Source of the DNA: Actinomycetes bacterium
GTDB lineage: Bacteria > Actinomycetota > Acidimicrobiia > Acidimicrobiales > RAAP-2
Direction: 5' to 3'
Assembly: GCA_021827705.1 (NCBI GenBank)
Contig: JAKAUQ010000019.1
Span: forward strand, 1 to 64,000
Length of the DNA: 64,000 nt
Under the pieces are notes generated by a model. The model had not been told where the DNA came from. It saw nothing but the letters and a program-made list of their open reading frames with translations, and did no database searches. Below are positions 22,126-30,540 of the stretch, piece after piece. The translations under genes were made by a program, and so were the position numbers. Each line of letters begins with the position of its first letter. The stretch's first letter is position 1.

Positions 22126-24150
22126 GTGGAGTACTTCGACTCGCTAGAGTCCAACTTTCCACCCATCGCCGACTACGCCTTTCTGTCCGACTGCGAGAAC
22201 ACGTGTCTCGTGGCGCCGACGGGTGCGATCGAGTGGATGTGCTTGCCCCGTCCACACGATCCCAGTGTGTTCGGCATGCTTCTGGATCGCGGCGCCGGCA
22301 CCTTCCGCCTCGCGCCAGCCGATCGTGCGGTGCCCGCGCATCGCCAGTACGTGCCGGGAACCATGGTTCTCAACACCACCTGGCAGGCCAACACCGGGTG
22401 GCTGGCGGTCCACGACTTCCTGGCGGTCGGCCGCTGGTACCGCGACGGCGAGCGGCTCCCCCACTATCGACGTACGCCGAGCGACCACGACGCGCGTCAC
22501 CTGCTCATCCGCACGGCCACCTGCTTGCACGGAACCATTGAGGTGGTTGCGGACTGCGAGCCAGCCTTCGACTACGGACGCGAGGATGCGCACTGGGAGT
22601 ACACGGGACCCGGGTACGGGTCGGTCGCCACGACCAACGCGACCCAGCCCCGTCTGACGCTGGCCGGCGACGTCCGCTGGGGAATCGAGGGTCGCGCGGT
22701 GCGGGCGCGACGTCGCCTGAGCGAGGGCGAGTCCTTCTACGTGGTGCTGGGCTGGACCGACGATCCACTTCCGAGCTCACGGCCCGAGATCGACGCCCAT
22801 CTGGCCGAGACCAGCCGCTTCTGGCGCGGGTGGATGGACGAGGGACGCTTTCCCGACCACCCGTGGCGCGAGCTCCTCCAGCGCAGCGCCCTCACGCTCA
22901 AGGCACTGACGTACGCGCCCACCGGAGCGCTGCTGGCTGCCGCCACCACATCCCTGCCCGAGCAGGTCGGTGGAACACGCAACTGGGACTACCGCTACAC
23001 GTGGATACGCGACTCGGCCTTCGCGCTGCGTGCCCTACGATCGCTCGGCTTTGACACGGAGGCCGACGACTTCTTGGGATTCCTGAGCGACATGCTCGAG
23101 CCGGCGCTGGGCGTCCACGAGTCTCGCCACGACCTGCACGTCCTGTACCCCGTCGACGGGAGCGACGCGCCCGACGAGATCGATCTCGACCACCTGACGG
23201 GCTATTCGGCCAGCCGGCCCGTGCGCGTGGGCAATGCGGCCCACCACCAGGCGCAACATGACATCTTCGGCGCCATCGTCGAGTGCATCTTCGAACACAC
23301 CCGCACCCGCGACTCGCTCTCGGAGCGCTCCTGGCGCATCGTGGTGCAGGCCGTCGAGACGGCACTGGCCCGGTGGCGCGAGCCCGACCACGGCATCTGG
23401 GAGATGCGCGGTGAGCCCCAGCACTTCACGTTCTCCAAGGTCATGTGCTGGGTGGCCGTCGAGCGGGGCGCCCGACTGGCCCGCCTACGCGGCGATACCC
23501 GGCGCGCCGAGGCGTGGTTCGCTGCGGCCGACGTAATCCACGAGGACATCTGCGACCACGCCGTCGACCAGCGGGGGGTCTTCGTCCAGTCCTATGGCTC
23601 CACCGAGCTTGACGCCTCCGTCCTGGTCCTAGGCCTGGTGGACTTCCTGCCGCCCGACGATCCCCGCCTCCGGGCGACAGTCTTCGCCATCGCCTCCGAG
23701 CTCGCCCATGGCGCCTACGTCTACCGCTACCAGACGGCCTCGGCCGACGACGGCCTGGCCGGCGAGCCGGAGGCCTCCTTCACAGTGTGCTCGTACTGGC
23801 TCGTCTCGGCGCTGGTCGTCATCGGGGAGCTCGACCTGGCGCGCAGCCACTACGAGCGACTCGTCGCCTCGGCCAGCAAGCTGGGGCTCTACGCGGAGGA
23901 GAACGACCCCCTCACGGGTCGCCAGCTGGGCAACTTCCCCCAGGCGCTGACCCATCTCGCGATGGTCAACGCCACGCTGCAGTTGATCCGCGCCGACTCC
24001 GGCGACAACCGTCTTCACGCCCGCGCTGCCGGGGCGCTCTCGTGGTGGGATGCCGCGGGCAAGGAGGGACGCACCATGGCGACGCCGCTCGAAGAGATCG
24101 CTTCGGCCCTGATCAGTCTCCGTAAAGAGGGAGACGGAACACCGGCCTAG
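22126..24150 (+). CDS. Glycoside hydrolase family 15 protein (trehalase/glucoamylase type)
   Basis: The 674-residue protein starts at GTG 22126, five bases after AGGAGG; longer open frame upstream lacks such a site. The N-terminal beta-domain opens IADYAFLSDCENTCLVAPTG. The (alpha/alpha)6 barrel shows GTRNWDYRYTWIRDSAFALR, GIWEMRGEPQHFTFSKVMCW and LYAEENDPLTGRQLGNFPQA, the last region holding the expected second catalytic Glu. Actinobacterial members are often alpha,alpha-trehalases. The otsA gene 87 bases downstream makes trehalose the likely substrate. Confidence 0.88.
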   Translation: MEYFDSLESNFPPIADYAFLSDCENTCLVAPTGAIEWMCLPRPHDPSVFGMLLDRGAGTFRLAPADRAVPAHRQYVPGTMVLNTTWQANTGWLAVHDFLAVGRWYRDGERLPHYRRTPSDHDARHLLIRTATCLHGTIEVVADCEPAFDYGREDAHWEYTGPGYGSVATTNATQPRLTLAGDVRWGIEGRAVRARRRLSEGESFYVVLGWTDDPLPSSRPEIDAHLAETSRFWRGWMDEGRFPDHPWRELLQRSALTLKALTYAPTGALLAAATTSLPEQVGGTRNWDYRYTWIRDSAFALRALRSLGFDTEADDFLGFLSDMLEPALGVHESRHDLHVLYPVDGSDAPDEIDLDHLTGYSASRPVRVGNAAHHQAQHDIFGAIVECIFEHTRTRDSLSERSWRIVVQAVETALARWREPDHGIWEMRGEPQHFTFSKVMCWVAVERGARLARLRGDTRRAEAWFAAADVIHEDICDHAVDQRGVFVQSYGSTELDASVLVLGLVDFLPPDDPRLRATVFAIASELAHGAYVYRYQTASADDGLAGEPEASFTVCSYWLVSALVVIGELDLARSHYERLVASASKLGLYAEENDPLTGRQLGNFPQALTHLAMVNATLQLIRADSGDNRLHARAAGALSWWDAAGKEGRTMATPLEEIASALISLRKEGDGTPA

Positions 24151-24237
24151 CCGAGTTCTTCGGACACCTTGGTAGGGTGAGGCCAAGCGAGACGGAAGCG
24201 CACTGGGTGCCCCGCCACCTGGCCTGGAGGTCGCACG

Positions 24238-25716
24238 TTGGTTTCACGTGAGGGTTTCCAACTCGTCGTCGTCGCCAACCGCCTGCCGGTCCACCTGCGC
24301 GAGCCTGGCGACCAGAGGTGGCTACCCAGTCCCGGCGGGCTGGTGTCAGCGCTGACGCAGGTCCTCCAGGCGCACTCGGGCCTGTGGATCGGCTGGCCCG
24401 GGGTGACCGAGTCGTGCGAGCATCCCACGGACTTCGAGGGGATCGCGCTGGAGTCGGTGGCGATCTCCCGAGACGAGTACGAGGACTTCTACCTCGGCTT
24501 CTCCAATGCCACCTTGTGGCCCCTCTACCACGACGCGATCCGCTCGCCCAGCTTCCAGCGCCGTTGGTGGGAGGCGTACGTCGCCGTCAATGATCGCTTC
24601 GCCGAGGTCACGGCGCGCCACGCGGCGATCGGGGCCACGGTGTGGATCCACGACTACCAGCTCCAGCTGGTGCCCGAGCTGCTGCGACGTCGCCGGCCCG
24701 ACCTGCGGATCGGGTTCTTCCTCCACATCCCCTTCCCCCCCATCGAGCTGTTCATGCAGCTGCCCTGGCGACGACGGATCGTGGAGGGTCTGCTCGGCGC
24801 GGACCTGATCGGGTTCCAGGAGCCCCACGCGGCGAGCAACTTCAGCCGCATCGCTCGCCGCCTGGGTGGCGTCACCGGCACCGATGCGCGACTTGACCGT
24901 CGCGGACGCACCGTGCGCGTTGGCGCCTATCCCATCTCCATTGACGTCGCACGCATTTCGCGACTGGTGGAGTCCCCCGAGGTGCGTGCCCGGGCCACGC
25001 AGATCCGGTCCGAGCTCGGCAATCCCGATGTCGTCCTGCTGGGTGTCGACCGGCTCGACTACACCAAGGGGATCCAACATCGGATCTCGGCCCTGGCTGA
25101 ACTGTACGCCGACGGGGTCCTCGAAGCCGGTCGCCACGTCGTGGTCCAGGTCGCCGTGCCCAGCCGGGAGTCCGATCCCCACTACGAACGCGAGCGGCGG
25201 CTCCTCGAGCAGGCCGTCAGCGAGGTGAACGGCGAGCACGGCCATGTTGGGCGACCGGCCGTGCACTACTTGCACCAGAACATGCCCATCGAGGAGCTGG
25301 TCGCGCTCTACCTGGCAGCCGACGTCATGTTGGTGACGCCCCTGCGTGATGGCATGAACCTGGTGGCCAAGGAGTACATCGCCTGCCGTAGGGACCTGAC
25401 GGGTCGACTCGTCCTCAGCGAGTTCGCCGGAGCAGCCACCGAGCTGCGAGCCGCCTACCTGGTAAACCCGCACGATCTCGACGAGCTCAAGGACACCATC
25501 ACCACAGCCATCGAAGCCGATCCCAAGGCCGCCCGCCGCCGGATGTCACGACTGCGACGCCAGGTAGCGCGACGCAACGTCTATCAGTGGGCCGACGAGT
25601 TCCTCGCCGATCTGGGAACCACGTCAGAGCAACGAGATGAGCTCGGCGAGAGATCCCACGACGACGTCGGGGACCACCACCGCATGACCCAACTCCTCGA
25701 GGGTCGTCACACCTGA
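24238..25716 (+). CDS. otsA: Trehalose-6-phosphate synthase (GT20)
   Basis: The 492-residue enzyme joins glucose from a nucleotide sugar to glucose-6-phosphate. Visible sites are VVANRLPVH near the N-terminus, [36 protein letters not shown] (donor site) and [15 protein letters not shown]. The start is TTG 24238 with GGAGG seven bases before. About 35 residues after the usual end (DEFLADL) overlap the convergent HAD gene and may be non-conserved. No otsB phosphatase of the usual type is adjacent. Confidence 0.94.
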   Translation: MVSREGFQLVVVANRLPVHLREPGDQRWLPSPGGLVSALTQVLQAHSGLWIGWPGVTESCEHPTDFEGIALESVAISRDEYEDFYLGFSNATLWPLYHDAIRSPSFQRRWWEAYVAVNDRFAEVTARHAAIGATVWIHDYQLQLVPELLRRRRPDLRIGFFLHIPFPPIELFMQLPWRRRIVEGLLGADLIGFQEPHAASNFSRIARRLGGVTGTDARLDRRGRTVRVGAYPISIDVARISRLVESPEVRARATQIRSELGNPDVVLLGVDRLDYTKGIQHRISALAELYADGVLEAGRHVVVQVAVPSRESDPHYERERRLLEQAVSEVNGEHGHVGRPAVHYLHQNMPIEELVALYLAADVMLVTPLRDGMNLVAKEYIACRRDLTGRLVLSEFAGAATELRAAYLVNPHDLDELKDTITTAIEADPKAARRRMSRLRRQVARRNVYQWADEFLADLGTTSEQRDELGERSHDDVGDHHRMTQLLEGRHT

Positions 25717-26403
25717 CAGCACCAGCACCGTGGTGAGTCCGGCTTCGGCTCCGGCCACCACATCGGTCTCGATCCGGTCACCGACCAGGACGGCTCGCCC
25801 GGCATCGACGCCCAACCGGGCGAGCCCCGAGTGGATCATGGCGGGATTGGGCTTGCCCACGATGTAGGGAGCCACACCGGTCGCGCGCTCAATCAGCGCC
25901 GCCATCGCGCCACAGCCCGGCACCGGGCCGTCGAGCGTGGGACTGGTCGCCTCGGGATTCGTGGCCACGAAGGCGGCACCGCGGTCGATCAGTTGGACGG
26001 CGCGAGCGAACTCGTCGAAGTCATAGTCCCGCGTCTCGGCGAGCACGACCACCTCTGGTGTGCTCGGGTCCCGAACGCACCCAACATCAGCCAGGGCCAG
26101 ATGGATCGCCGGGCGACCAATCGCGAAGACTCGGGTCGGGCCAGTGCCCGCGGCCACGTAGGAGGCGGCCGCCATCGCCGAGGTCCAGATCTCCTCGGGA
26201 CGCATCGTCAGTCCGGCCCCGGCCATGCGCTCGACGATCTCGTCGGGCGTGAACAGCGAGTTATTGGTCACGACCTGCAGGCCGTACCCTCGCTCGCGCA
26301 CCCGCTCGACGAACGCGTCGGCGCCCGGAATCAGGCCCGTGGGACCCAGCAGCACCCCATCCATGTCGCACAGCCAGGTCGTTGCCTCGCGGAGCCTCTC
26401 CAT
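25624..26403 (-). CDS. HAD-IIA phosphatase (NagD/phosphoglycolate phosphatase-like)
   Basis: The 259-residue protein has motif I CDMDGVLLGP (Asp13, Asp15), motif II VVTNNS, the large C2 cap, Lys in VGKPNPAMI and motif IV VGDRIETDV. This is the NagD/PGP architecture (subclass IIA), active on phosphoglycolate, p-nitrophenyl phosphate or sugar phosphates. ATG 26403 has AAAGGG upstream. It is convergent with otsA with a 93-base 3' overlap, which is unusually long. It could in principle supply trehalose-6-phosphate phosphatase activity, but OtsB belongs to a different HAD subclass. Confidence 0.85.
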   Translation of the reverse strand: MERLREATTWLCDMDGVLLGPTGLIPGADAFVERVRERGYGLQVVTNNSLFTPDEIVERMAGAGLTMRPEEIWTSAMAAASYVAAGTGPTRVFAIGRPAIHLALADVGCVRDPSTPEVVVLAETRDYDFDEFARAVQLIDRGAAFVATNPEATSPTLDGPVPGCGAMAALIERATGVAPYIVGKPNPAMIHSGLARLGVDAGRAVLVGDRIETDVVAGAEAGLTTVLVLSGVTTLEELGHAVVVPDVVVGSLAELISLL

Positions 26404-26827
26404 CCCTTTAGTATCCCAGGGCCGTCGGCACTCTCGGCCGCCCCACCGCACGCAAGCCCGTGGGGTGGGCCGTTCCCGCGCCGGGCACGCTCGGGATGCG
26501 GAGGGGGCTCGCGTCGCTTCGCGGCAGGGCTCGGCCCCGTCCCAACTCGAGTTGGCGCTCCGCGATGACGCGGGCTCCCCGTGGATCCGCACGCCGTGTC
26601 TCGGTGGCGCGACGGCCACCAGCGGCGCGCCCCGCGAGCCGCCCCGTCTGCTTCCCCCAGGACCCCGGGCCTCCTCTTCGAGTATCAGCGGACCCCCCAT
26701 CGCGCCTGCCAGAGCTGACCACCGGGTCTGGGAAGGAGCTCGCTGCGCTGGAGCGTCAAGGCGCCCTCACCGCACAACTCTCGACGTCAACCTGGGGTGG
26801 ACACGGCTGCGGCCGACGACCGAGGCG
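26404..26827 (-). other. 424-base gap with strong inverted repeats, no evident gene
   Basis: Between two minus-strand genes lie several palindromes: GGCCGCCCCAC...GTGGGGTGGGCC (26436-26471), the perfect palindrome CCAACTCGAGTTGG (26542-26555), and GGTGGC-gcgacg-GCCACC (26603-26620). Open frames across it look like shadows. It may hold a structured RNA or a long leader of the HAD gene. It does not match signal recognition particle, 6S or RNase P RNA motifs that I can recognise. Confidence 0.4.
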
Positions 26828-27223
26828 TCAGTCCGCCAGGCTCGCGACCGTGGTGGCGATGGTCATCGGGACCGAGAGCGCGAAGTCGACGAGCAGGAGG
26901 CTGACAACCACCAGCGGCGCTCCCCGCGTGTGGTCGCGCAGGAAGGCGAACTCGATGAGCGAAGAGGCGATCACGTAGGCCAGCAGGGCCCACCAGAACA
27001 CGCGCAGGTAGGAGGACCACGAGAATCCCGGCGTGCGCGCGAGCATCCCGTAGGCACCCGCCAGAGCCGCGAGACCCACGAGGCCCAAGATCAGCGGCGG
27101 GGCCAGAGGCGGCCGGCGGGGTGCGAAGGAGGCCATCACGATCCCACCGATCACGGCGCACGTCAGAGCTCCGGTGGCGACCCACGCCGCGGGGGCCACC
27201 GCCGTGCGCGAGGAGACGCTCAT
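26828..27223 (-). CDS. Small four-helix membrane protein
   Basis: The 131-residue protein has four hydrophobic segments (VATGALTCAVIGGIVMASF, LILGLVGLAALAGAYGML, VFWWALLAYVIASSLIEF, LVVVSLLLVDFALSVPM). ATG 27223 overlaps the stop of the upstream membrane-protein gene (ATGA), so the two are made together. I do not recognise the family. The pair probably forms one membrane complex. Confidence 0.7.
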   Translation of the reverse strand: MSVSSRTAVAPAAWVATGALTCAVIGGIVMASFAPRRPPLAPPLILGLVGLAALAGAYGMLARTPGFSWSSYLRVFWWALLAYVIASSLIEFAFLRDHTRGAPLVVVSLLLVDFALSVPMTIATTVASLAD

Positions 27224-27810
27224 CGCGACGCCACCCTCGTCATGATGATGAGCGTCGCGATCTGCATGACGCCGGTGACGCCGGCCGTAGCGATGAACCG
27301 CTTCATCAGGGCACCGATCTTCTCGGGCACCGGGTTCGGCTTGTTCATCTCGACCAGCACCGCGATGTTGGCGGGCTCGAGGATGCCGAGGGCAATCACC
27401 GCCATGACCCCGACCACGATCATCGACGCGATCAGCCACGCGTGGTTCGGGCTGGCTGTGCGCAAGAATCCGAGGCGCAACGCCATCTGGAACCCCGCGG
27501 CCAGGTTCATGGCCACGACGGTGGGCATGATGAGAACCATCTTGGGCATCAGACGAGCCGTGAACTCGGCGCGGGCCGGAGGCGACAGTCGACCCAAGAT
27601 GGGACCCAAGATCAGGCCCAAGAACAGGTCCAGCGCCGTCCACATCGCACCGCCGACGACGTGCGAGAACATCAGCATCCACAATGAATTCGTCGCGATC
27701 GCGACCACGACGAAGATCAGTGCCGCGGCCACGAGCGGAAGCCCGCGACGCGGCACGATCTCGATGCGAGATCGCTCGCGGACGTCCACCCCCGCCACTG
27801 CACCGGTCAC
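27220..27810 (-). CDS. Polytopic membrane protein (CopD-like arrangement)
   Basis: The protein has about 196 residues from GTG 27810 (GTG 27798 is an alternative; neither has a clear ribosome site). It has four to five helices, among them LVAAALIFVVVAIATNSLWM, MFSHVVGGAMWTALDLFLG, and IASMIVVGVMAVIALGIL. A histidine in the second helix (FSHVVGGAMW) and the helix-loop layout recall CopD/DUF2269 membrane proteins, but no family is certain. It is coupled to the downstream small membrane protein. Confidence 0.65.
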   Translation of the reverse strand: MTGAVAGVDVRERSRIEIVPRRGLPLVAAALIFVVVAIATNSLWMLMFSHVVGGAMWTALDLFLGLILGPILGRLSPPARAEFTARLMPKMVLIMPTVVAMNLAAGFQMALRLGFLRTASPNHAWLIASMIVVGVMAVIALGILEPANIAVLVEMNKPNPVPEKIGALMKRFIATAGVTGVMQIATLIIMTRVASR

Positions 27811-27906
27811 CGTGGTCGCACACCCCCCCGTTGATCGCGCAGTATAGGAAGATCCTCGCCGGGGCACAAGGCCCCGGCCCCCGCGGTGGCGCGGTAGCCT
27901 GCCCCC

Positions 27907-28584
27907 GTGCCCTCCGCCGCCGCACCGTCGCGCGCCGGGGCGATCTTCGACCTGGACGGGACCTTGGTGGACTCGGCTCCCGGGATTCTCGAGGCGTTCC
28001 GGCGGACCCTCGCCGACACGGGACGTCGAGCCTCCGACGAGGTCCTCGCCACGCTTATCGGCCCGCCACTGACCGACTCCTTTCGCACTCTCGGCTTCGC
28101 CGAGTCCGAGCTGCGCGGGGTCATCGCGCGCTATCGCGAGCACTACGCCACCATTGGCGTGCCGGGCTGTCGGCCCTACGAGGGGGTCCACGACATGTTG
28201 ACCCGCCTGCGCGAGCAGGGGTGGGCCCTGGCCGTGGCCACCGCGAAGCGTCAAGACTTCGCCGAGCGCATCTTGACCGACTGGGGACTGGACCGCCATT
28301 TCGCCGCAGTGGCCGGTGCGTCCCTCGACGGGCGGCTCGGCCCCAAGACCGAGATCGTGTCGCGCGCGCGCACGCGTCTGGCACCCCACGAGCCGCGCTG
28401 GATGGTGGGCGACCGTCGCTTCGACGTCCTGGCTGCCCGGGCGTGCGGGCTGGGATGCGTGGGGGTCTCGTGGGGCTACGGGACCCTCGCCGAGCTCGAG
28501 ACGGCGGGGGCCCTGGCCGTGGTGAGCTCCCCCGACGCCCTCGGCGACCTGCTCCTGGGATCTCCCGTCGTCGAGGAGGTCTGA
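27907..28584 (+). CDS. HAD-IA phosphatase (phosphoglycolate phosphatase-like)
   Basis: The 225-residue protein has motif I FDLDGTLVDS, helical cap, motif II VATAKRQDF, motif III Lys in GPKTEIV and motif IV VGDRRFDVLAA. It is of the Gph/PGMB type with a small helical cap; the substrate is not determinable. GTG start 27907. Its stop overlaps the start of the FMN-enzyme gene (TGATG), implying joint expression, and phosphoglycolate to glycolate to glyoxylate would be a sensible two-step route (inference). Confidence 0.88.
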   Translation: MPSAAAPSRAGAIFDLDGTLVDSAPGILEAFRRTLADTGRRASDEVLATLIGPPLTDSFRTLGFAESELRGVIARYREHYATIGVPGCRPYEGVHDMLTRLREQGWALAVATAKRQDFAERILTDWGLDRHFAAVAGASLDGRLGPKTEIVSRARTRLAPHEPRWMVGDRRFDVLAARACGLGCVGVSWGYGTLAELETAGALAVVSSPDALGDLLLGSPVVEEV

Positions 28585-29747
28585 TGCCCCGCCCCGAACG
28601 GTCCCTCGACCTGGTGCCCGCGAGCAGCGACGACTATCGGCGACGCGCGCGCCGAATCCTGCCACGCCAGCTGTTCGACTACGTCGACGGCGGGGCGAAC
28701 AGCGAGGCCACCGTGCGCGCCAATCGCCGCGATCTCGACACGATCGAGTTCCGCCAGCGCGTCCTGCGTGACGTCACGGGTCCGTCCACGACCACCACGG
28801 TGCTCGGCCAGTCTCTGGCGCAGCCGGTGATCCTGGCACCGGTCGGGTTCGCCGGCATGATGGCCCGCCGCGGCGAGGTCCAAGCCGCAGTTGCCGCAGC
28901 CGCCCAAGGAGTCCCCTTTGTCGAGTCGACCCTGTCGATCTGCTCGATCGAGGAGGTCGCCCGCGCGGCCCCGCCGCCGTGGTTCCAGCTCTACCTCATG
29001 CGTGACCGCGGCTACGCCGCCGCCCTCCTGGAGCGAGCCCGGGCCGCCCACTCCCCCGTCCTCGTCTTGACTGTCGACCTGGCCGTGGTGGGTCGACGCC
29101 TGCGCGACGTGCGCAACGGCATCGACGCCGCCCTCGGTCCGTGGGGTCGGGCGCGCCGGGGCGCCGACCTGGCCACCCACGTTCGCTGGGCGGTCGACGT
29201 CGCGCGACGGGGTCGCCCACTCCGGTTCGGCAACCTGGAGGCCGCCCTTCCTGACGCTCGGCTCCCCACCGACTTCCAGCGCTGGATCGCCACGCAGTTC
29301 GACCCCTCGGTGACGTGGGACGACCTGCTCTGGGTGCGCGAGCGCTGGAGTGGCCCGCTGGTCGTCAAGGGCATCTTGGAGCCCGACGATGCGGACCGCG
29401 CCGTCGCCTGCGGAGCCGATGCGGTCGTCGTATCAAATCACGGAGGTCGACAGCTCGACAGCGCGCCCTCGACGATCCGCGCCCTGCCCGCCGTCGTCGA
29501 TGCTGTTGGTGGGCGAACCGAGGTCCTAATGGATGGCGGGATTCGCTCGGGACAGGATGTGGCGCGGGCGCTGGCTCTGGGGGCACGCGCGTGCCTCGTG
29601 GGCCGGCCCTGGGTGTACGCGGTGGCCGCCGAGGGAGCCCGAGGCGTCACTCGACTCCTGACCCTGATGCGCGACGAGCTGATCGTGACCATGGCACTGA
29701 CCGGCAGCCGCGATCTCACCGACCTGGGTCCCCACATCTTGCGCTAG
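28584..29747 (+). CDS. FMN-dependent alpha-hydroxy-acid dehydrogenase/oxidase
   Basis: This 387-residue TIM-barrel flavoenzyme oxidises a 2-hydroxy acid such as L-lactate, glycolate or mandelate. Visible motifs are LFDYVDGGANSEATVRANR at the N-terminus, APVGFAGMMARRGEV, FQLYLMRDR, VKGILEPDDA and the catalytic SNHGGRQLDSAPS with the active-site His. MDGGIRSGQDVARALALGA binds the FMN phosphate. ATG 28584 follows GAGGAGGTC and overlaps the HAD stop. Which hydroxy acid is used cannot be read from sequence. Confidence 0.93.
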   Translation: MPRPERSLDLVPASSDDYRRRARRILPRQLFDYVDGGANSEATVRANRRDLDTIEFRQRVLRDVTGPSTTTTVLGQSLAQPVILAPVGFAGMMARRGEVQAAVAAAAQGVPFVESTLSICSIEEVARAAPPPWFQLYLMRDRGYAAALLERARAAHSPVLVLTVDLAVVGRRLRDVRNGIDAALGPWGRARRGADLATHVRWAVDVARRGRPLRFGNLEAALPDARLPTDFQRWIATQFDPSVTWDDLLWVRERWSGPLVVKGILEPDDADRAVACGADAVVVSNHGGRQLDSAPSTIRALPAVVDAVGGRTEVLMDGGIRSGQDVARALALGARACLVGRPWVYAVAAEGARGVTRLLTLMRDELIVTMALTGSRDLTDLGPHILR

Positions 29748-29754
29748 GCGCTCC

Positions 29755-30237
29755 TCACGCCGCGCGCAGGGCGTCGGCGAAGGCCGCCGGCTCATCGACG
29801 GTGACGACGAGGCGCCGTCCGCTGGTCAAGGTCACGCGCAGGCCGGGCCCGCCCCGCGTGACTAGAGCCGCCCGGCCGAGAAGCCGCAGGCTCCCGCGGT
29901 AGCCGAAGCCGCCCCAGCGCCACGGCGACACGTCGACCACGTCAACGTGGTCGATGGTCGAGGCGGGGATCACCTGGCGCACCACGCCACCGCCGTACAC
30001 GACCTCGAGGCACCGCCCGTCGGGTGCATCCACGACGCGCACGTCGACCCGGGCCAGCAGGGCCCCGACGACGCCGAGCACACCGAGGGACACCGCCTGG
30101 CGACCTCGCGAGCGCCCCGTGAAGTGGCGCACCACCGGCAGCAACGCCGCGACGGCACCAACGATCACCACCAGGCGGGTCGTCGTGAGTCGCTCCTCGA
30201 TGACGACCGGGGCGACGCGGCGACCGTCACCGGGCAT
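29755..30237 (-). CDS. Membrane-anchored PH-like domain protein
   Basis: The 160-residue protein has two hydrophobic segments near the N-terminus (TTRLVVIVGAVAALLPVV and QAVSLGVLGVVGALLARV). These are followed by a beta-rich part (VRVVDAPDGRCLEVVYGGGV, YRGSLRLLGRAALVTRGGPG, LTSGRRLVVTVDEPAAF) with the look of bacterial PH/DUF3093-type domains. Its role is unknown. It is convergent with the FMN enzyme gene. Confidence 0.6.
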   Translation of the reverse strand: MPGDGRRVAPVVIEERLTTTRLVVIVGAVAALLPVVRHFTGRSRGRQAVSLGVLGVVGALLARVDVRVVDAPDGRCLEVVYGGGVVRQVIPASTIDHVDVVDVSPWRWGGFGYRGSLRLLGRAALVTRGGPGLRVTLTSGRRLVVTVDEPAAFADALRAA

Positions 30238-30242
30238 GGGGC

Positions 30243-30521
30243 TCAGGCCGCGACGGAGGGCTGGGGCACCACGCCCACGTGGCGCAAGAAGTTGCGAACC
30301 CTGATGACTTGCTCCTCGGTCAGGTCGCGCGTCCGGGTCGGTCCGAAGGACACGGTGTCGCCACCCACCGTCACGGCCCAGTTGCCCCGGTGCGTCTCGT
30401 GGACGACCCCGATGCGCTCGAGGAGACAGATCACGTCACGCCACTGGATGTTGCGCTTGAGCGGATGGGCGAACAGCTTGTCCAACGTCTGCCGGTGGTG
30501 GTGGTCCAACTTGCTGAGCAT
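30243..30521 (-). CDS. Conserved hypothetical HicA-like small protein
   Basis: The 92-residue protein is MLSKLDHHHRQTLDKLFAHP, then NIQWRDVICLLERIGVV, ETHRGNWAVTVGGDTVSFG and a C-terminal helix ending RVRNFLRHVGVV. ATG 30521 has AGGGGG upstream. The alpha-beta-beta-alpha pattern recalls the dsRNA-binding fold of HicA, but without an adjacent HicB. Similar proteins are widespread single genes in actinobacteria, so a toxin role is doubtful. Confidence 0.7.
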   Translation of the reverse strand: MLSKLDHHHRQTLDKLFAHPLKRNIQWRDVICLLERIGVVHETHRGNWAVTVGGDTVSFGPTRTRDLTEEQVIRVRNFLRHVGVVPQPSVAA

Positions 30522-30540
30522 TGCGAACCCCCTGCAAGGG

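Noticed and set aside
26404-26827. Signal recognition particle RNA
   Set aside because: A GGAAGG/AGCAG-like stretch is present on each strand but the conserved GGAA/GGGA tetraloop motif and symmetric loop do not match.
27684-28583. Upstream extension of the FMN-enzyme frame
   Set aside because: The extension is in a different frame over the HAD gene; ATG 28584 has a strong ribosome site and gives the family start.
30243-30521. HicA toxin of a HicAB system
   Set aside because: No HicB-like antitoxin is adjacent and the gene is of a widespread conserved single-gene type.
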